Assembly: GCA_030272155.1 (NCBI GenBank)
Contig: CP126202.1
Span: forward strand, 3,493,501-3,557,500
Length of the DNA stretch: 64,000 nucleotides
Origin: Tetradesmus obliquus
Lineage: Eukaryota; Chlorophyta; Chlorophyceae; Sphaeropleales; Scenedesmaceae
Direction: 5' to 3'
Shown: one piece after another, positions 35,583-48,000 of the stretch
How the letters are laid out: each line of letters starts with the position of its first letter
Numbering within the stretch: position 1 is the stretch's first letter
Made by a program: the position numbers and the translations under genes
The notes under the pieces: model-generated
The model's database searches: none
Told to the model about the DNA's origin: nothing
The model's input: only the letters and a program-made list of their open reading frames with translations

Positions 35583-37034
35583 CGCGGTCAATAGATCAGG
35601 GCTGTACAATCTGTCGACCATGGTCTGGAGTGGAGAGAGCAGGATCAGGCTATGGTGCTAGTTGTGGGGTTTGCAAAAAAAAAAACACGACATGCAGCCA
35701 TGGCTGCATCAGCCACATCAGGATCCAAGCGTCCTATGTCTTTACCAACAATCTTGGTTAAGCAATGACCTGACGGCAACTTCACAAAATGCGGAAGTGC
35801 CACCACAGCAGACGCCAGTGCATCTCTCCACCAGCATAACATCAAGCTAGAGGTGCTGCTGTACCAAATGCACACCTGCGTTTGCGATCGCTGCTGGGTT
35901 GATGTGGTACGTTGCACCGGTGTATGGGTCTGTGGCATACACGGGCTTGGCCTCAAGCAGGTTAGCCAGGAACTCGTTGCCCTCAATAGGAGGGTTCTGC
36001 AGCAGATGAAGCCAACAGCCACACACAGAAGGAAACCATTAGTTGAAGGTTTGCTGATCTGACAACAGCTCATGGTTGTTCTTCAGACGGAACCCTCATA
36101 GAAGCAGCAGCAGCGGCAGCGGAGCCTACTATGGACCGATGCAGGTTGGAGCGCTTGCAATCAGCTGATCTGCAGGGTCTGCGGCAGGCTGTGTGCGATC
36201 CTGAGGCTGCTCTTGTGCTTGCTGTGATGGATCTGATCTGAATCACACCAGGCAGCGCAGACGTCAGAGCGTGCACCCCAAGGGTAGCGCCACCTCTGTA
36301 TGTTGTTGAGCAGCTGCTGCGCACGCACACTGTGATCTGCCCTGGACTGCCCTGATCAGCAACTGCACATCAACCTTGTTGCGCTGCCCCACCTGCTTGA
36401 AGTGTTCCTGCAGCCAGGCAGCCTTGAAGTCATCCACCTCGGCAACGTTTTGCAGCACCATGCCAGCTGCGCGCGCAGTCAGCATGCGCACTGCCAGCCG
36501 GGCAGTCTCCCTGTCAAAGTCGCTTTCCTCAAGCGCAGGGTCCTTACCTTGCTTGTTTGAGCTGCAGGAAAGCAAGCAAATGTGATTATCAGATGGATTC
36601 GAGCAAAAGCTGATGTTGGGATCACGGTTGGCGGGTACTGTAAGCAGGCAGGCAGTAATGCACAGAGGACGGCGATGCCACACATGCAGGGTTGTTAACA
36701 ACGCACCAGGCAGGCAGCACAGCAAAGCTAACCTGGCTGCTGCAGCCAACTAGGGGGACCATAAATTGATTCAGTTTCCTGCCCCCAGCAGCGAGCAGGC
36801 AGTAATACTAAAAAAACAGAAACAGCAGCGAGGTCAACCCAACAAGGTTGGTCATTCCAGCAGCCCACCAGTAGGCTGCTGGCATACGCACCCGGCTCGC
36901 ATCAGCACCGAACGCAGCGTAAAACGCCTATTGATAAGAAATCGAGACCCTGCAGGCCGTATGCTGCTATAGCTGCGTTCCCGGCATGCTGCTGCTACGC
37001 TTCGGCAGCGTGATTGTGCGGCCAGGCTCTGCAT
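35066..37034 (-). CDS. RBCX: RbcX-like Rubisco assembly chaperone, plastid targeted
   Basis: Five exons (37034-36892, 36561-36393, 35996-35876, 35539-35434, 35156-35066) join in phase to 209 aa. RbcX is a homodimeric helical chaperone that holds the C-terminal tail of the Rubisco large subunit during L8 core assembly in the chloroplast. Residues 1-47 (MQSLAAQSRC, Arg/Ser-rich, no acidic residue until E24) look like a transit peptide. Family landmarks: RMLTARAAGMVLQ helix, AAWLQEHFKQNPPIEGNEFL, LVTREALAAKL (VRE motif region), and ANIAIMRSHLERHTYVSG, matching the conserved RRxHLE end. There is an apparent insertion of about 20 residues (ATDPYTGATYHINPAAI) in the loop before the VRE helix. The choice of the GTGGGG donor at 36392 instead of a later one restores phase. 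Assigned by eye, fairly confident. Confidence 0.75.
35160..35195 (-). repeat. Intronic CTG run (sense) before the RbcX last exon
   Basis: About 12 triplets reading CTG in sense, ending at the CTGCAG acceptor. Confidence 0.9.
35542..35580 (-). repeat. Intronic CTG run (sense) before the RbcX fourth exon
   Basis: About 13 triplets reading CTG in sense, ending directly at the CAG acceptor. Confidence 0.9.
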
Positions 37035-38233
37035 CTTGCAGTCCAAAAGCAATATATTACAGCCTTATAGTTTGTTTGATGGTGGTATGATGCTGCGTTC
37101 AGCTCAAACAGTCACAACAGAGCCTGCTGGCGTTTTGAAAGCTGTGTTACTCAGCTATTGTTTACGTCAAACGATCCAGAACAGCAACATGAAGACTTGA
37201 AGTGTGCCGCAGCTGATCTGTTGCCTTACACTCATGCTGACTACTGCTGACAACCTCGTCACCAGGGTTTTTGTTGTTGTGTAGCGTGCAGGTACTAATG
37301 CGTGTTGTGCATGCGACATGTTGTTGAACTACAAAAACGTCCCAAAAACTCTCAGAGCTACGAAGCCACGACGCTTGCCGCACGAGAGCTGCTGACCTGG
37401 CACCTTAGATCCCTTAGCCAGCCGCTGGTGCGGCACCTGATCATCATCATGTTACCCATCAAGCCATCACCTGATGAACGTAGATGTTCCACCCGTGAGC
37501 AGCAGCAACAGCATCCTGCATTTTGAGGTCACCAGAACGACAGGCTTTTCAACAACATGCTGCATCACAGCAGTGCTCAGCAGGCTGCAGGCTGCTGGAA
37601 AGCAAGGTGGGACACATCATGGGAAGGGAGGTGGGACTTCAACCACTAACAGCAAGGATAGCTGCAGTCACACAGGTTTGAAGAGTTGCAAGGTAACACT
37701 CTCTGCTAAAGCACAATAACGGCATATGTATGCCAGTTCTACAGCTTAGCAGCCTACAGTATCAAGTCACAGACCTGGAGCAGTGACAAGACCACCTTGT
37801 TGCACAATTTGCTCAAGGTCATTGCATCATGCAATGTAAGTAGCAATGTATGTAATGCAAGTGGCATGATGCCACTGCACGACGACAGTGCAGCCGCCGC
37901 ACAGTGCAGCCGCTGCAGCAGTTGCGCTTTCTGGCCACAAAGCACCACAACCTTTGCAAAGTCGAGCCACTTTAAACCGCAGTTTACGCACTTGCCGTGA
38001 TATGACAGCTTACAACACAATGCATTCCACCTGTCAACCTGGGTTCAACTGTGCATGAAGACAAAGACGATGCTGTGCGATGGCTGTATGTGGAACAAAA
38101 CCGTGTTGGCAGCCGCGCAGTGTTGAGACGACGCCCACATAAACACACGCCCACACACAACTGCAGTCAGTGTCAGCATCTGTGCAGCTCAACTCGCAGC
38201 TCAACCAACTACTACTGGTACGTTGCCAATCCA
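37035..38233. other. Intergenic: RbcX promoter side and PQQ-protein 3' side
   Basis: No gene recognised. TTACA at 38007-38011 is a possible TGTAA poly(A) signal for the minus-strand gene that ends at 38234. Confidence 0.45.
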
Positions 38234-41200
38234 TCATCCACTGTCTGGCTGGTTAGGTTCATCGTCAGCAGGCACACGCGCCCGCGCCATGCCACTGATT
38301 GCCCCCCGCTCCTGCACCCACACAGCTTCCTGGTGCTGCCCAATCGCCTGCACATCTGCTGCTGCTGTTGCTGCAACCTCCCCAATCCCCCGCTGCCCCA
38401 CAAACCGCCCAGACTGCCCACCTGCAGCCGGACCCCCTACCCTCCCCAACCCCGGATACAGCTGCTGCTGCTGCTGCTGCTGATCCTGCTGCAAGCCAGC
38501 TGCTGCCAAAGGCTGCGCAAAAGGCGTCACAGCAAACCCACTGCCACTCCTGCCAGCTGCTGCTGCCGCAGCAACACCACCACTATTCCTCGCCCTGAAC
38601 CGCTCCGCTGTGCCTTCTCCTTCACTGTCAGAGCCGTCACCCCTGTCAGGCAGGGGCCTGTAGGTGTGGCGGGGGCTGCTGCCGTCATCATCTCCCTCTA
38701 AGATCTTTCTTTCCTCGCTCCAGCGGTGCACGTACAGCAGCGCTGCTCCCACAATCAGCAGGGCGATGGAGGCCACAGTCACCAGCGTGATGACCCAGAT
38801 CTGCACAAAACACGGTGAGCGGGAGCAACAGCAGGCACGTGTAGTTAGCAGATAGTTTAGAAGCGACTGTCACCAGCGTGATGACCCAGATCTGTAGAGG
38901 TTCAGAGGGCAGGAAGTGGCGTGGAGGGCAGTAAGTGGCGAGGCAGTGCGAGAACAGTAGTCAGGTTCAGGAGCTGCATTGAAAACGAGGTGAGAGGAGG
39001 TCCCACATGATGTTGCAGCTGAGTTGGCTACACACCCAACGCATTGATATTTTGGCAGCACAGCCTGACTGCAAGTGCCAGCGCACTGTGAGGCAATTGC
39101 AAGCCACGCATGCCTGCTGTCTAGCGTATGCAGTTGCACAGGCAGGCAGACAGGCAGGCCAGGCAGTAACTAGGCAGACATCCCATCCTGCTCTCTCTTT
39201 CTCTCTCTCACCGCAAACTGCGCGTGTGGGTGTGTCGCGTCCTGTCCGCGCTGCGCATCCAGGCACACGCCCCAGCGCCGCTTGCCGCTGCTCACATTGA
39301 AAGCGCGCAAGCAGCACGTGGTGCCCTTACATGCCTCCACATACACATGCCCGCCATACAGCCACAGCTGCTGAGGCCCCTCTGAGGGCCCAGCCGGCTG
39401 CTGTGCACTGCCATTGACTGTCCGCCGCCAGATCAGCTTCCCCTGAGTCAGCGAGATCGCAGCAACTGCCGTCTTGTTGCTGCTCGGCCGAAGCGCAGTC
39501 AGCAGCAGCGTCCCGCTCAACACCTCAAGCGCCGGCTGCTGCCACGGCTGTATCGTATCGCCTATCTCCAGCTTTAGAGACCAGCTGAGGTTGCCCCAGT
39601 AGGCATCTACTGCATACACTCGGTCTTCTGCTAGGAAAATTGCCAGCCCCTCATGCTGCAGTGCGCGCATGCCCCACTGCTGCGAGCTTGCAGGAAAACG
39701 GGCTTCACCCGGAACCGGCAACACCCAGTGCAGCTTGCCGCTACGCATGCTGACGGAGTACATGCAGATGCCAGGGACTGCCGCTGCATAATGATCGCTG
39801 CTGGGATGCTTCTGCTCGTGCTGCTTAGGTCCTCTGCTGCTGCTGCTGCTGTGCTTGCCCTTGCCATGGATGCTGCAGCTGCAGCCAAACACAATGTTGT
39901 TGTCTTTCACCGACACATACGTGCAGTTGCCAGTCGGCACTGCATCACTCGGCACCTGCCACCCATCCCAATACAACGTACCAGTTTCTGCACCCATCAC
40001 AGCCAGGTCAAAAGGCCCGCTGCAACTGCTTGCTAGCACAAGCTGCCCTCCATATGACTCAGCAATAGGGCTCGGTGTGCTGCAAAACTGCCGCTGCCTG
40101 CTCCACATCAGCTCCCCATCACTGTAGTTGAACCCATACAGCGCATCTGCTGCTGCAGGCATCGCCACAAGCGTCTCGCGGTGCAGATCCAGCTGCTGCA
40201 ACTGCATCTGCTGCAGCGGCTCGGAGCGCCACAGCGCAGCACCGCGGTCAATGTCAAGCGCCTGCAGCCAGCTGCTGCTGTTGCTGGCCCCTCCAGGCCC
40301 GGTTGCTGGCCCTGGTGCGTTATATGCAAGGAACAGCGTGCGCGTGCGGGCTCTGCTGCTGCTGTAGGCTGGTCCTGCAAGGTCTGCTAATGCTGCAGAG
40401 GCCACTGGGCTTTTGAATTCCCATCGGCGGGAGCCTGACTTGGCTTTGAGGCCGTACATACGGCTGGGAGGGCCGGGTGCGGTGACATACACCAGGTCTT
40501 TGACCTGCAGGAAGCAACAGCGCAGAGAGCGTGGCAGTAGTGTGTGAGCAGGTGGGTTTGGGTGGCATGGTTAAAGGAAATACACACGGCTAGAGAGGCC
40601 TGGTGCAGTCACATACACCAGATCTTTGACCTGCAGGAGGCAACAGCGCAGAGAGCACGGCTGAATCGCGTTAGCTGGTGCGTTTGAGTTGCAGTTGCAC
40701 AGGTTAAACACACGGCTGGGTGGGCCTGGTGCGGTCACATACACCAGATCTTTGACCTAAATGAAGAGCAGCGCAGAGAGCTCGAGTGTATTGTGTGAGC
40801 CGGTGAGTATGAAGTTGCATTTTCACATGTTACACACACGTAGATTGGGCCTAGGGCAGTCACATACACCAGGTCTTTGACCTGCAGGAGAGAGCAAGGG
40901 TACAGCGCAGGGAGGTAAAGGCAGCGCTGCATGCGCTCTAGTGAGTGTGCTGTGTGCTGTGAGTGTGCTGTGTGCTGTGTGTGTGCTGTGTGGTCAAATT
41001 GACTTGGGTGGCCTGCGTTTCTTGATTGGATGCCGCACAGGGTACGCTTCACATGTGTGTTATGGGCCATAACTTGTGGCATCCCTACAACTGTCATTAC
41101 AGCAGGCCTCCCACCCCGTCAATGCTACAGACCAACCTCCATTACAGCTATGCAGCTGACAGTCCTGCAACAAACTGTGATCCTTTTAGAATCATTCCTG

Positions 41201-42085
41201 TACGCACCTCTTCTGCGTATGAAAAGCTTGCGGAGGCCGGCAGGTCGATGTCCTTCACCCAGTACCTGCAGGAGAAAATATTTGAGAAAAGGGGTTACAT
41301 CGGCGTGTTAGCGCAGCCACACCGCAACAGTTTCCTGGAGCAATACGCAGCTGCAATGGAGCTCAGCTTCCTCAGACAGCCTCTGTTTGTGAGGTCTTCC
41401 CAGTACCTGAACCAGTTGTCCAGGGGGAACTGCCAGCGCACATGGCCTGTGCCTGCGTTAACTGTGTAGAGGCCAGGGCCTGACCAGGTGGTGTAGTACA
41501 CATCACGCCGGCCCTGCACAAGATATCACAATGTCAGATACAGAAGATTTGCAGAAGCAGCAGCAGCAGAGGCAGCATGGAAGCCGCAGCAGCGAAGGAA
41601 GCACTGCGTAACGCAGCTGGTGTCGCTGCCGATGCTTGCCGGCCTTATGGGCGTGTCCAAGCGGCACAGCTGCTCTCAAAGGCAGCCCAGATGAAAGGAG
41701 CGAAGCAACACCAAGATACAGCTGTTTCTGTGGTGGCAGATGATTTACACATGCTGCTGCTGCCACTGCTGCTGCTGCTGCTGCTGTGTTGTGCATGCTG
41801 TCCCTTGCCGCTAGTCGCTGCTGATGGCCACACCGCCGTGCTGCTGCTCACCACTGACATGCCCTTGATACCACTGGAGCTGGTGGTGTAAGCATACCAG
41901 TTCAACTGGCCATTGCTCTGGTTGAGTGCGTATATGTTGTAGCAGGGGTGAGCAGCAGGGCTAGAGCACTGATCGTCCGGCAGCTGCAACTGCCAGCACA
42001 GCGTATCTCGCTTTCCGCATGGCTGAGGTAACGCAACACTGCCCACTACCAGAGCTGCCAGAAGAAAGCAGAGCCGAATCAGCAT
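38234..42085 (-). CDS. Type I membrane protein with PQQ-type beta-propeller ectodomain
   Basis: Five exons (42085-41852, 41513-41407, 41265-41208, 40504-39212, 38800-38234) join in phase to 752 aa. It starts with a signal peptide (MLIRLCFLLAALVVGSVALP). The ectodomain (about 40-560) repeats the propeller blade signature of a Tyr/Leu-Ala-Leu/Val segment, then G then W: IYALNQSNGQLNWYA, LYTVNAGTGHVRW, MYGLKAKSGSRRWEF, LYGFNYSDGELMWSR, VYAVDAYWGNLSWSL, ISLTQGKLIWRR, LRAFNVSSGKRRW. Cys and N-glycosylation sequons are frequent, as in a lumenal or extracellular domain. One transmembrane helix (565-591, WVITLVTVASIALLIVGAALL) is followed by a Gly/Gln/Ala-rich cytoplasmic tail of about 160 residues with an acidic start. 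Ligand and function are unknown; a surface or ER-lumen sensor/adhesion role is only inference. Confidence 0.8.
38868..38895 (-). repeat. Echo of the acceptor edge of the transmembrane exon
   Basis: GTCACCAGCGTGATGACCCA and the following GATCTG at about 38872-38895 repeat 38778-38803. Confidence 0.75.
40584..40905 (-). repeat. Three echoes of the 5' edge of the long propeller exon
   Basis: The acceptor and first ~45 coding bases (40458-40510) recur at about 40584-40658, 40708-40770 and 40836-40890, roughly 127 bp apart. A flank containing CAACAGCGCAGAGAG is shared. The third copy has lost the CTGCAG acceptor (CCTAAATG). Confidence 0.9.
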
Positions 42086-42867
42086 GCTGCCACTACATGT
42101 GCGACACGTCAGTGCGCGACCTCAGACAGAAGTTGATGCTGTGCACTCCAGATCGATCGTGTTACGTCAGTCGGGCTTTGCTTGCAGCGCAGCTGGCAGG
42201 TGGTCGTGTGGCAGGGTTTGAACTCTGCAGTGACAGAATCTCTCGATGCAAGCCAGGAGCCTGCTTCAAGCACAGATGTGAAGAACATGAGTAGCTTTAC
42301 AGATGACCGTGGATCAACTCCCACATGCCAGCCAGCGACAGCAACGCACAGATGTCACCAGAGGCACCAGGTAGGGTGCTTCTCATTGGGTGTCACTCAA
42401 GCCCTAGCCATGCAAACAACCAGAGCGTACAATTGCAGCCCAGACAATGCTGCTTGAAGCCGATACATGCGTAGAGAAATCACAGTTTTTTGCAAGAGAA
42501 GGATCACGGCCCGACCCAGCAGGTTGAGCACATCTACAGCTGAACAACCAAAGCACGCATTGCACCCAACAGTGTGGCTGTCACACAACATTTGAGGGGC
42601 CAGACCCTGCATGCGAATCAGCGCGCAAGCCAGACACGTAATTTTGTACTGCTGGCGGCCCACTCCATTTGCACACGATGCGGGTGACCACAAAGGGTTG
42701 ACCAACGTCTCCAGCTGCCTCAACTTCAGGTTCTTGTTCTGTAGTAGCAGTACAATAGCAGCAACCCACGATCACATGTACCATCAATGCTATGCTACCA
42801 AACTTCCAGGCACGAGCGTGAATGGCTTTATGCTGTGTAAGAACATGGTCATGTATGTGTGCACAGC
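42086..42867. other. Intergenic: PQQ-protein promoter side and HMMR-like 3' side
   Basis: No supportable gene, RNA or repeat in these 780 bp. Confidence 0.45.
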
Positions 42868-44972
42868 TCACTCTTTCCACGCAGGCTTGCCGCCATGCGG
42901 CACATCCTCAGTTGCACCGCCAGCACTGCTGACTGCCACTGAGCGGCGCCCGACCGCAGGCGAGCACACCGCAGCAATCTTCGCCAGGATACGCGCCTCG
43001 ATGCCAGCGACAGCATTGCGGGCAGGCGTGGGAGTCTTCTCAAACAGCGGCTGCTGCTGCTGCTTGTCCTGCCAGCGCTGCACTGAGGCGCTTAGTGAGC
43101 CAGCACGGCCCTTACTGGCACTGCTGCAGGCGTCACCAGGCACAGCCACATCAGCAATGCTGTCACTCACACGCCTGCCACCACCTGCGCTGCTTGGCAG
43201 CGGCGTGGCAATAGCAGCAGCAGCAGCAGCGGGGCTGATGCCAGCGGTCAAAGCAGGAGACCCTGCTGCTGCTGCTGCTGCAGCAGCAGCACCGCCAAGG
43301 CCAGTGGCGCTGTCCCTAGCCCACCTGGCAACCCTCCTGCGCTGACCGGGCCCCTGGTCCCCGCCGCTGAATGAGCTACGAGGCGTCACAAATGTGACGT
43401 CCCTGATGGCAGCAGCAGGCGTCATCGGCACTGGATCCTCCTCTGCCACTGCTGCATCATCATCAGCATCGTCTCCTGCTGCATTCTCGCTGATGGGTGC
43501 GGCGTCTGCTGCTGTTGCAGCAGCGGCCGTGTCACTCTCAGCGTCAGCAGCAGACACACGGCGCCAGCCGCCGCCAGAGCTAGCGCGCGCAGCAGCCACG
43601 ATGCCTGCAGCGCTGAAAGCAGCATCCGCATCCTCATCTGCAGCAGCAGTGCGGTAGCCGCCGCCGGAGCTGCTGGCGCGTGCTGCAGCCACAATGCCCA
43701 CTGCGCTGCTGCGCAGCTCCTGCACTGCCTCTGTCACTGCCTCTGCTGCCTCCACTGGCTCCCGCCAGGAGGCCATCTCGTCCACGGTGCTGCGCTGCAC
43801 GCTGCTGATGGCCTCCTCAAAGCCCTCCTGCAAGCAGCAGCAGCAGCAGCAGGAGCTAAAACATGCCTTTACGCGACACTGCTCATGTGAGCACTGCTGA
43901 TGGCCTCCACAAAGCCGTCCTGCAAGCAGCAGCAGCAGCAGCAGCGGCAGCAACAGATGAGATAAGGCCCACACAGGACCCTTGAAGGTGTTGTGTGTCC
44001 TCAGGGGAAGGCACACAGCCTCGCAGCTCCTGTGTATGAGGCGCAGCAGCAGCAGGTCAGAAACGCCAGCAAAGGAGGCCTCACAGCGATGTGTGGTTGT
44101 TATGCCAGGCACGCAGCCTCACAGCTTCTCCTTGTGCAGCGCTGCAGGGCTACTCAGTGCCCTCCAGCAAACCCTGATGCAAACTGCAAAACCATACAGA
44201 CACTCGCAACTACATCAACATCACAGTTGCATCGCCAAACACCTGACACGCTGCCAGCAGGACAAGCGCTCACCCTCGTGGTGTACACAGTGCCTTTGTC
44301 AGCCAGCTTGCCGCGCCCACTCAGCGACATGCTGCGCGCACTCAGCGGCGAGGTGTACAGCACGCTGCCTGCCAGGCTGGCAGCCTCGGTACACATTGCT
44401 ATGAGGCAAAGCAGCGCTGCTTGGTGCAGTTCAAACCCATATCCAGTCACTGCAGAAGCAACCACTTCTGCTGAACCTTACATAAACCAGCAACCAAAGA
44501 AGGTGCCCACCCTGGTAGTGTACACAGTGCCCTTGTCAGCCAGCTTGCCGCGTTCACTCAGCGGCAGGCTGCGCGCACTGAGGCGAAGCGTACAGCACGT
44601 TGCCTGCCAGGCTGGCAGCCTCACACATACTGCTGTGAGGCATAGCAGGGCTGCTTGCCGCATGCAGAGCAGCCCTGTCGCGTCACCGCACCATCTACTG
44701 ACACTCACACTTACATCGACGTCACGCAACAACACCAATTGTACCCAGCAGGACAACCCCTTACCCTGGTAGTGTACACAGTGCCCTTGTCAGCCAGCTT
44801 GCCGCGCCCACTCAGCGACATGCTGCGCGCACTTAGCGGAGAAGTGTACAGCACGTTGCCTGCCAGGCTGGCCGGCTGCAGCTTGGCTGCCAAGGCCTTG
44901 CTGCCGCCCATGCTGCCCTTGTCAGCAGCCAGGGGGTCGTTGCTGCGGGCAGCGAGGTACCTGTAGGGATAG

Positions 44973-45005
<33 letters not shown>

Positions 45006-48000
45006 GAAAGGTTGAGCTGTGTGCTGCAGAAGCAGCAGGTGAGCACTGCGCTGCCGTCCATGCTGCCCTTGTCAGCAGCCAGGGGGTCGTTGCTGCGGGC
45101 AGCCAGGTACCTGCTGGGGCAGGGCAGCAGCAGCAGCAGCAGTGGGGCACAAACACCAACGCCAGCACACTTGCTGCAAAACAGGCGTACAGCCCGGGCA
45201 CGCCGACACGCTTACCACCTACCACACGCTGCTAAGATGTACGCAACTTAGCACAGCCCTTGCCATGTGCTGCGCAACCTGGCGCGTGATGCCAGTATCC
45301 TGACACGGTCCTGAAACTGTGCAAGCACACACAGCTGCTAGGCAAAGCATTTCTCAGCCCTCACGCCGCACCTAATGCACTGCTGCAGGTGGAAGCGCTC
45401 GCACAGCAGCACAGCGGCCTCGTGGCACACACCCCACAGTGTCATACACTAGACGCATGCACGCACAGCTGTCAGGCAACGCTTCTCAGCAGCAGCAGCA
45501 GCAGCCGTCGCACCTGATGCACTGCTGCAGGTGGAAGCGCTCGCGCAGCAGCACAGTGGCCTCGTGGCGCAGCTCCTCCAGCTCCTGCTTCAGCTTGAGG
45601 TGGTACTGGATCTTCTGGCGCGGGTTGCTGTGGCCCAGGCCATTGGTGCCGGTGCCCAACATCTCCCTGGTTTGTGACAGTACAACAGAGACAGGCGGAA
45701 GCTGGGTTTCAGTGTGTGTGGCCCAGGCCGTTTGGTACCGGTGCCCAGCATCTCCCCAGGGAGCACGAAGACAGGCACAGCAGCAGTGTCAGCACAAAAA
45801 GCACTCACAGCATGGCGATAGCTCACTTGCGGTGGTGCCATTGGGTACCAGCGCAGGCAGCACAGAAGATACGCAGCCTCGAACTTCGTTACCGTCAACA
45901 CATGCACAATCATCAGAAAGCCGCAAGGCATGCGGCAGCCAAGCCACCAGACACAGCCAATACTATGTGACCAGGCACCCACTTCAGGTCGTTTGCAATC
46001 TGCTCCAGCCGCTCAGCCAACACCGCGTTGTCCTCCTGCAGCCGCCCCATCTCCAGCGCAAGCGTGGCGCTGCGCCCCACATCACCAGCAGCTGACCATC
46101 GCTTGCAGCATGGAACGGACACAACCTGCAGCTGCGCCGCCTCCAGCACACGCATCCCCGCACAGCCACAAAAAATACTAACAGATAGGCACCATCCCAA
46201 CCTATCCAAGGTCAACAGCACCTACTTGAAATCCGCTGGCCGTCTGCTCCAGCACAGCCACAGAACATGCTGACACTAAGCCACCAAACCCATCCCAACC
46301 TATTCAAGCTCAGGGGCGCTCACTTCAGGTCATCCGCCATCTGCTCCAGCCGCTCAGCCAGCACCGCATTGTCCTCCTGCAGCCGCCCCATCTCCAGCGC
46401 CAGCGTGGCGCTGCGCCCCGCACTTGCACGGGCCTCACCGGCCTCCGCCTCTGCTGTTGACAGGCGAGAGTATGCGGCCTCAAGCTCCCTGCGCAGGCTA
46501 CTCACAGCCTGCAAGGCGCCAGCCAACACGATGCAACACAGCAGTTACAGTGGATTGAGCACTACAGAGGGGCAGAGCAGCACGCGCGAGTATGCGGCCT
46601 CAAGCTCCCTGCGCAGGCTGCTCACAGCCTGCAAGGTGCCAGCCAACACGATGCAACACAGCAGTTACAGTGGATTGACCAAAACAGAGGGACAGAGCAG
46701 CAGACAAGATGAGCAGCCTCCAGCTCCCTGCCCAGGCTGCTCACAGCCTGCACGGCAGAGATCGATCGGTAGCAGGTGCAGAACAGCGGCCGAGTTTGAG
46801 TGGCCGGACCTTCCCTACTGGAGCTGAAATGAAACAAGGCCAGCAGGGAGACAGTGTGCGCACCTGCCCGAATCATGTGTGTGCAAGATCACAGAGTGCT
46901 GTGCTGTGCCAGGCACATGTGCAGGCTGAATGACGAGCCTACAGAACCTGCCTGCTGCAATCAACAATTTGCCACACAGCCACCCTATCTGCACACACCC
47001 AGCCATCCAGCACACCTGCTCCACTGACACCCCAACAGGCGTGCGAGAGGCAGCCTCTGCCCGCAGCTCCGCCACCTGCTGCTGCAGCTGCTGCAGCCGG
47101 TCCTGCATGTCTCCCGCTGCCTCCTGCGCCTCTGCATACTGCTCACGCACGCCCCGCAGCTCTGCCAGCTCCTGTGCCTGCTGCTGCAGCTGCGCCTGTG
47201 CCTCCTGCAGTTGCTGTGACAGCTGCTGGCCCTCAATGGTGAGGCTGGAGAGCTCGTGCTCGCTTGCTGCTGCCTGCGTTGCAGAAAGTGTGCATAGGTA
47301 TGCAGACAGCAGAAGCACGGTGAGGGCAGCAACAACGGTGGTTCGAGCAACAGGGCACAGCAACAGCGGCGGTCGAGACCCGTGCACGCCCTGTGATTTG
47401 TTGGATAAATAGGCGCGTAGACAGCCTGCAACAACAGGCAAGCATTAGCAAATTCACCTGTGTGCGCAGCTCTTCCAGGTCCTGCTGTGCCTCATTCAGT
47501 GCTGCGCCCTGCTGCTGCAGCTGCTGCTGTGCCTGCTGCGCCAGCTCACTCTGCTGTGCCAGCTGTTGCGTCAGTGAGGCCACCTCGTCAAGCAGCTCAG
47601 TCTCACGGCTGCTCCAGGCCTCCTGCATACACACATGCAGCAGTGCAAAGACGGACTGCAGCAGTTATAACAGATTGCTGCTGCTATCACAGATTCAGTC
47701 TCCTGCACAAATGCCGGTCTGACAGCAAGCATGCGGATACAAGGATGCTGTGTGAGCCAACACAAGCATGCCTGCCAGAGGTGTGTTGCCTGCGCCGCGG
47801 TACAGCATACATGCACCAGCCCACCACCCCAGCCCACCGTGCACTCCTCCAGCTCAGCCGTCTGCGCCTCCACAGCATCCTCAGCACGCCTCAGTGCCAC
47901 CTCCAGCGATGCAGCCCTGTCAGCATAACGCTGCAGCTGGCTCTGCAGCTGCAGCGCGCCCGAGGTGACTGCTGCTGCCAGCTGCGAGCTGTGGGTGATG

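Noticed and set aside
45514-45666. Kinesin-12 tail as the source of the QKIQYHLKLK box
   Set aside because: The gene starts at 53097 with an HMMR-type N-terminus and contains no motor domain, so HMMR-like fits better.
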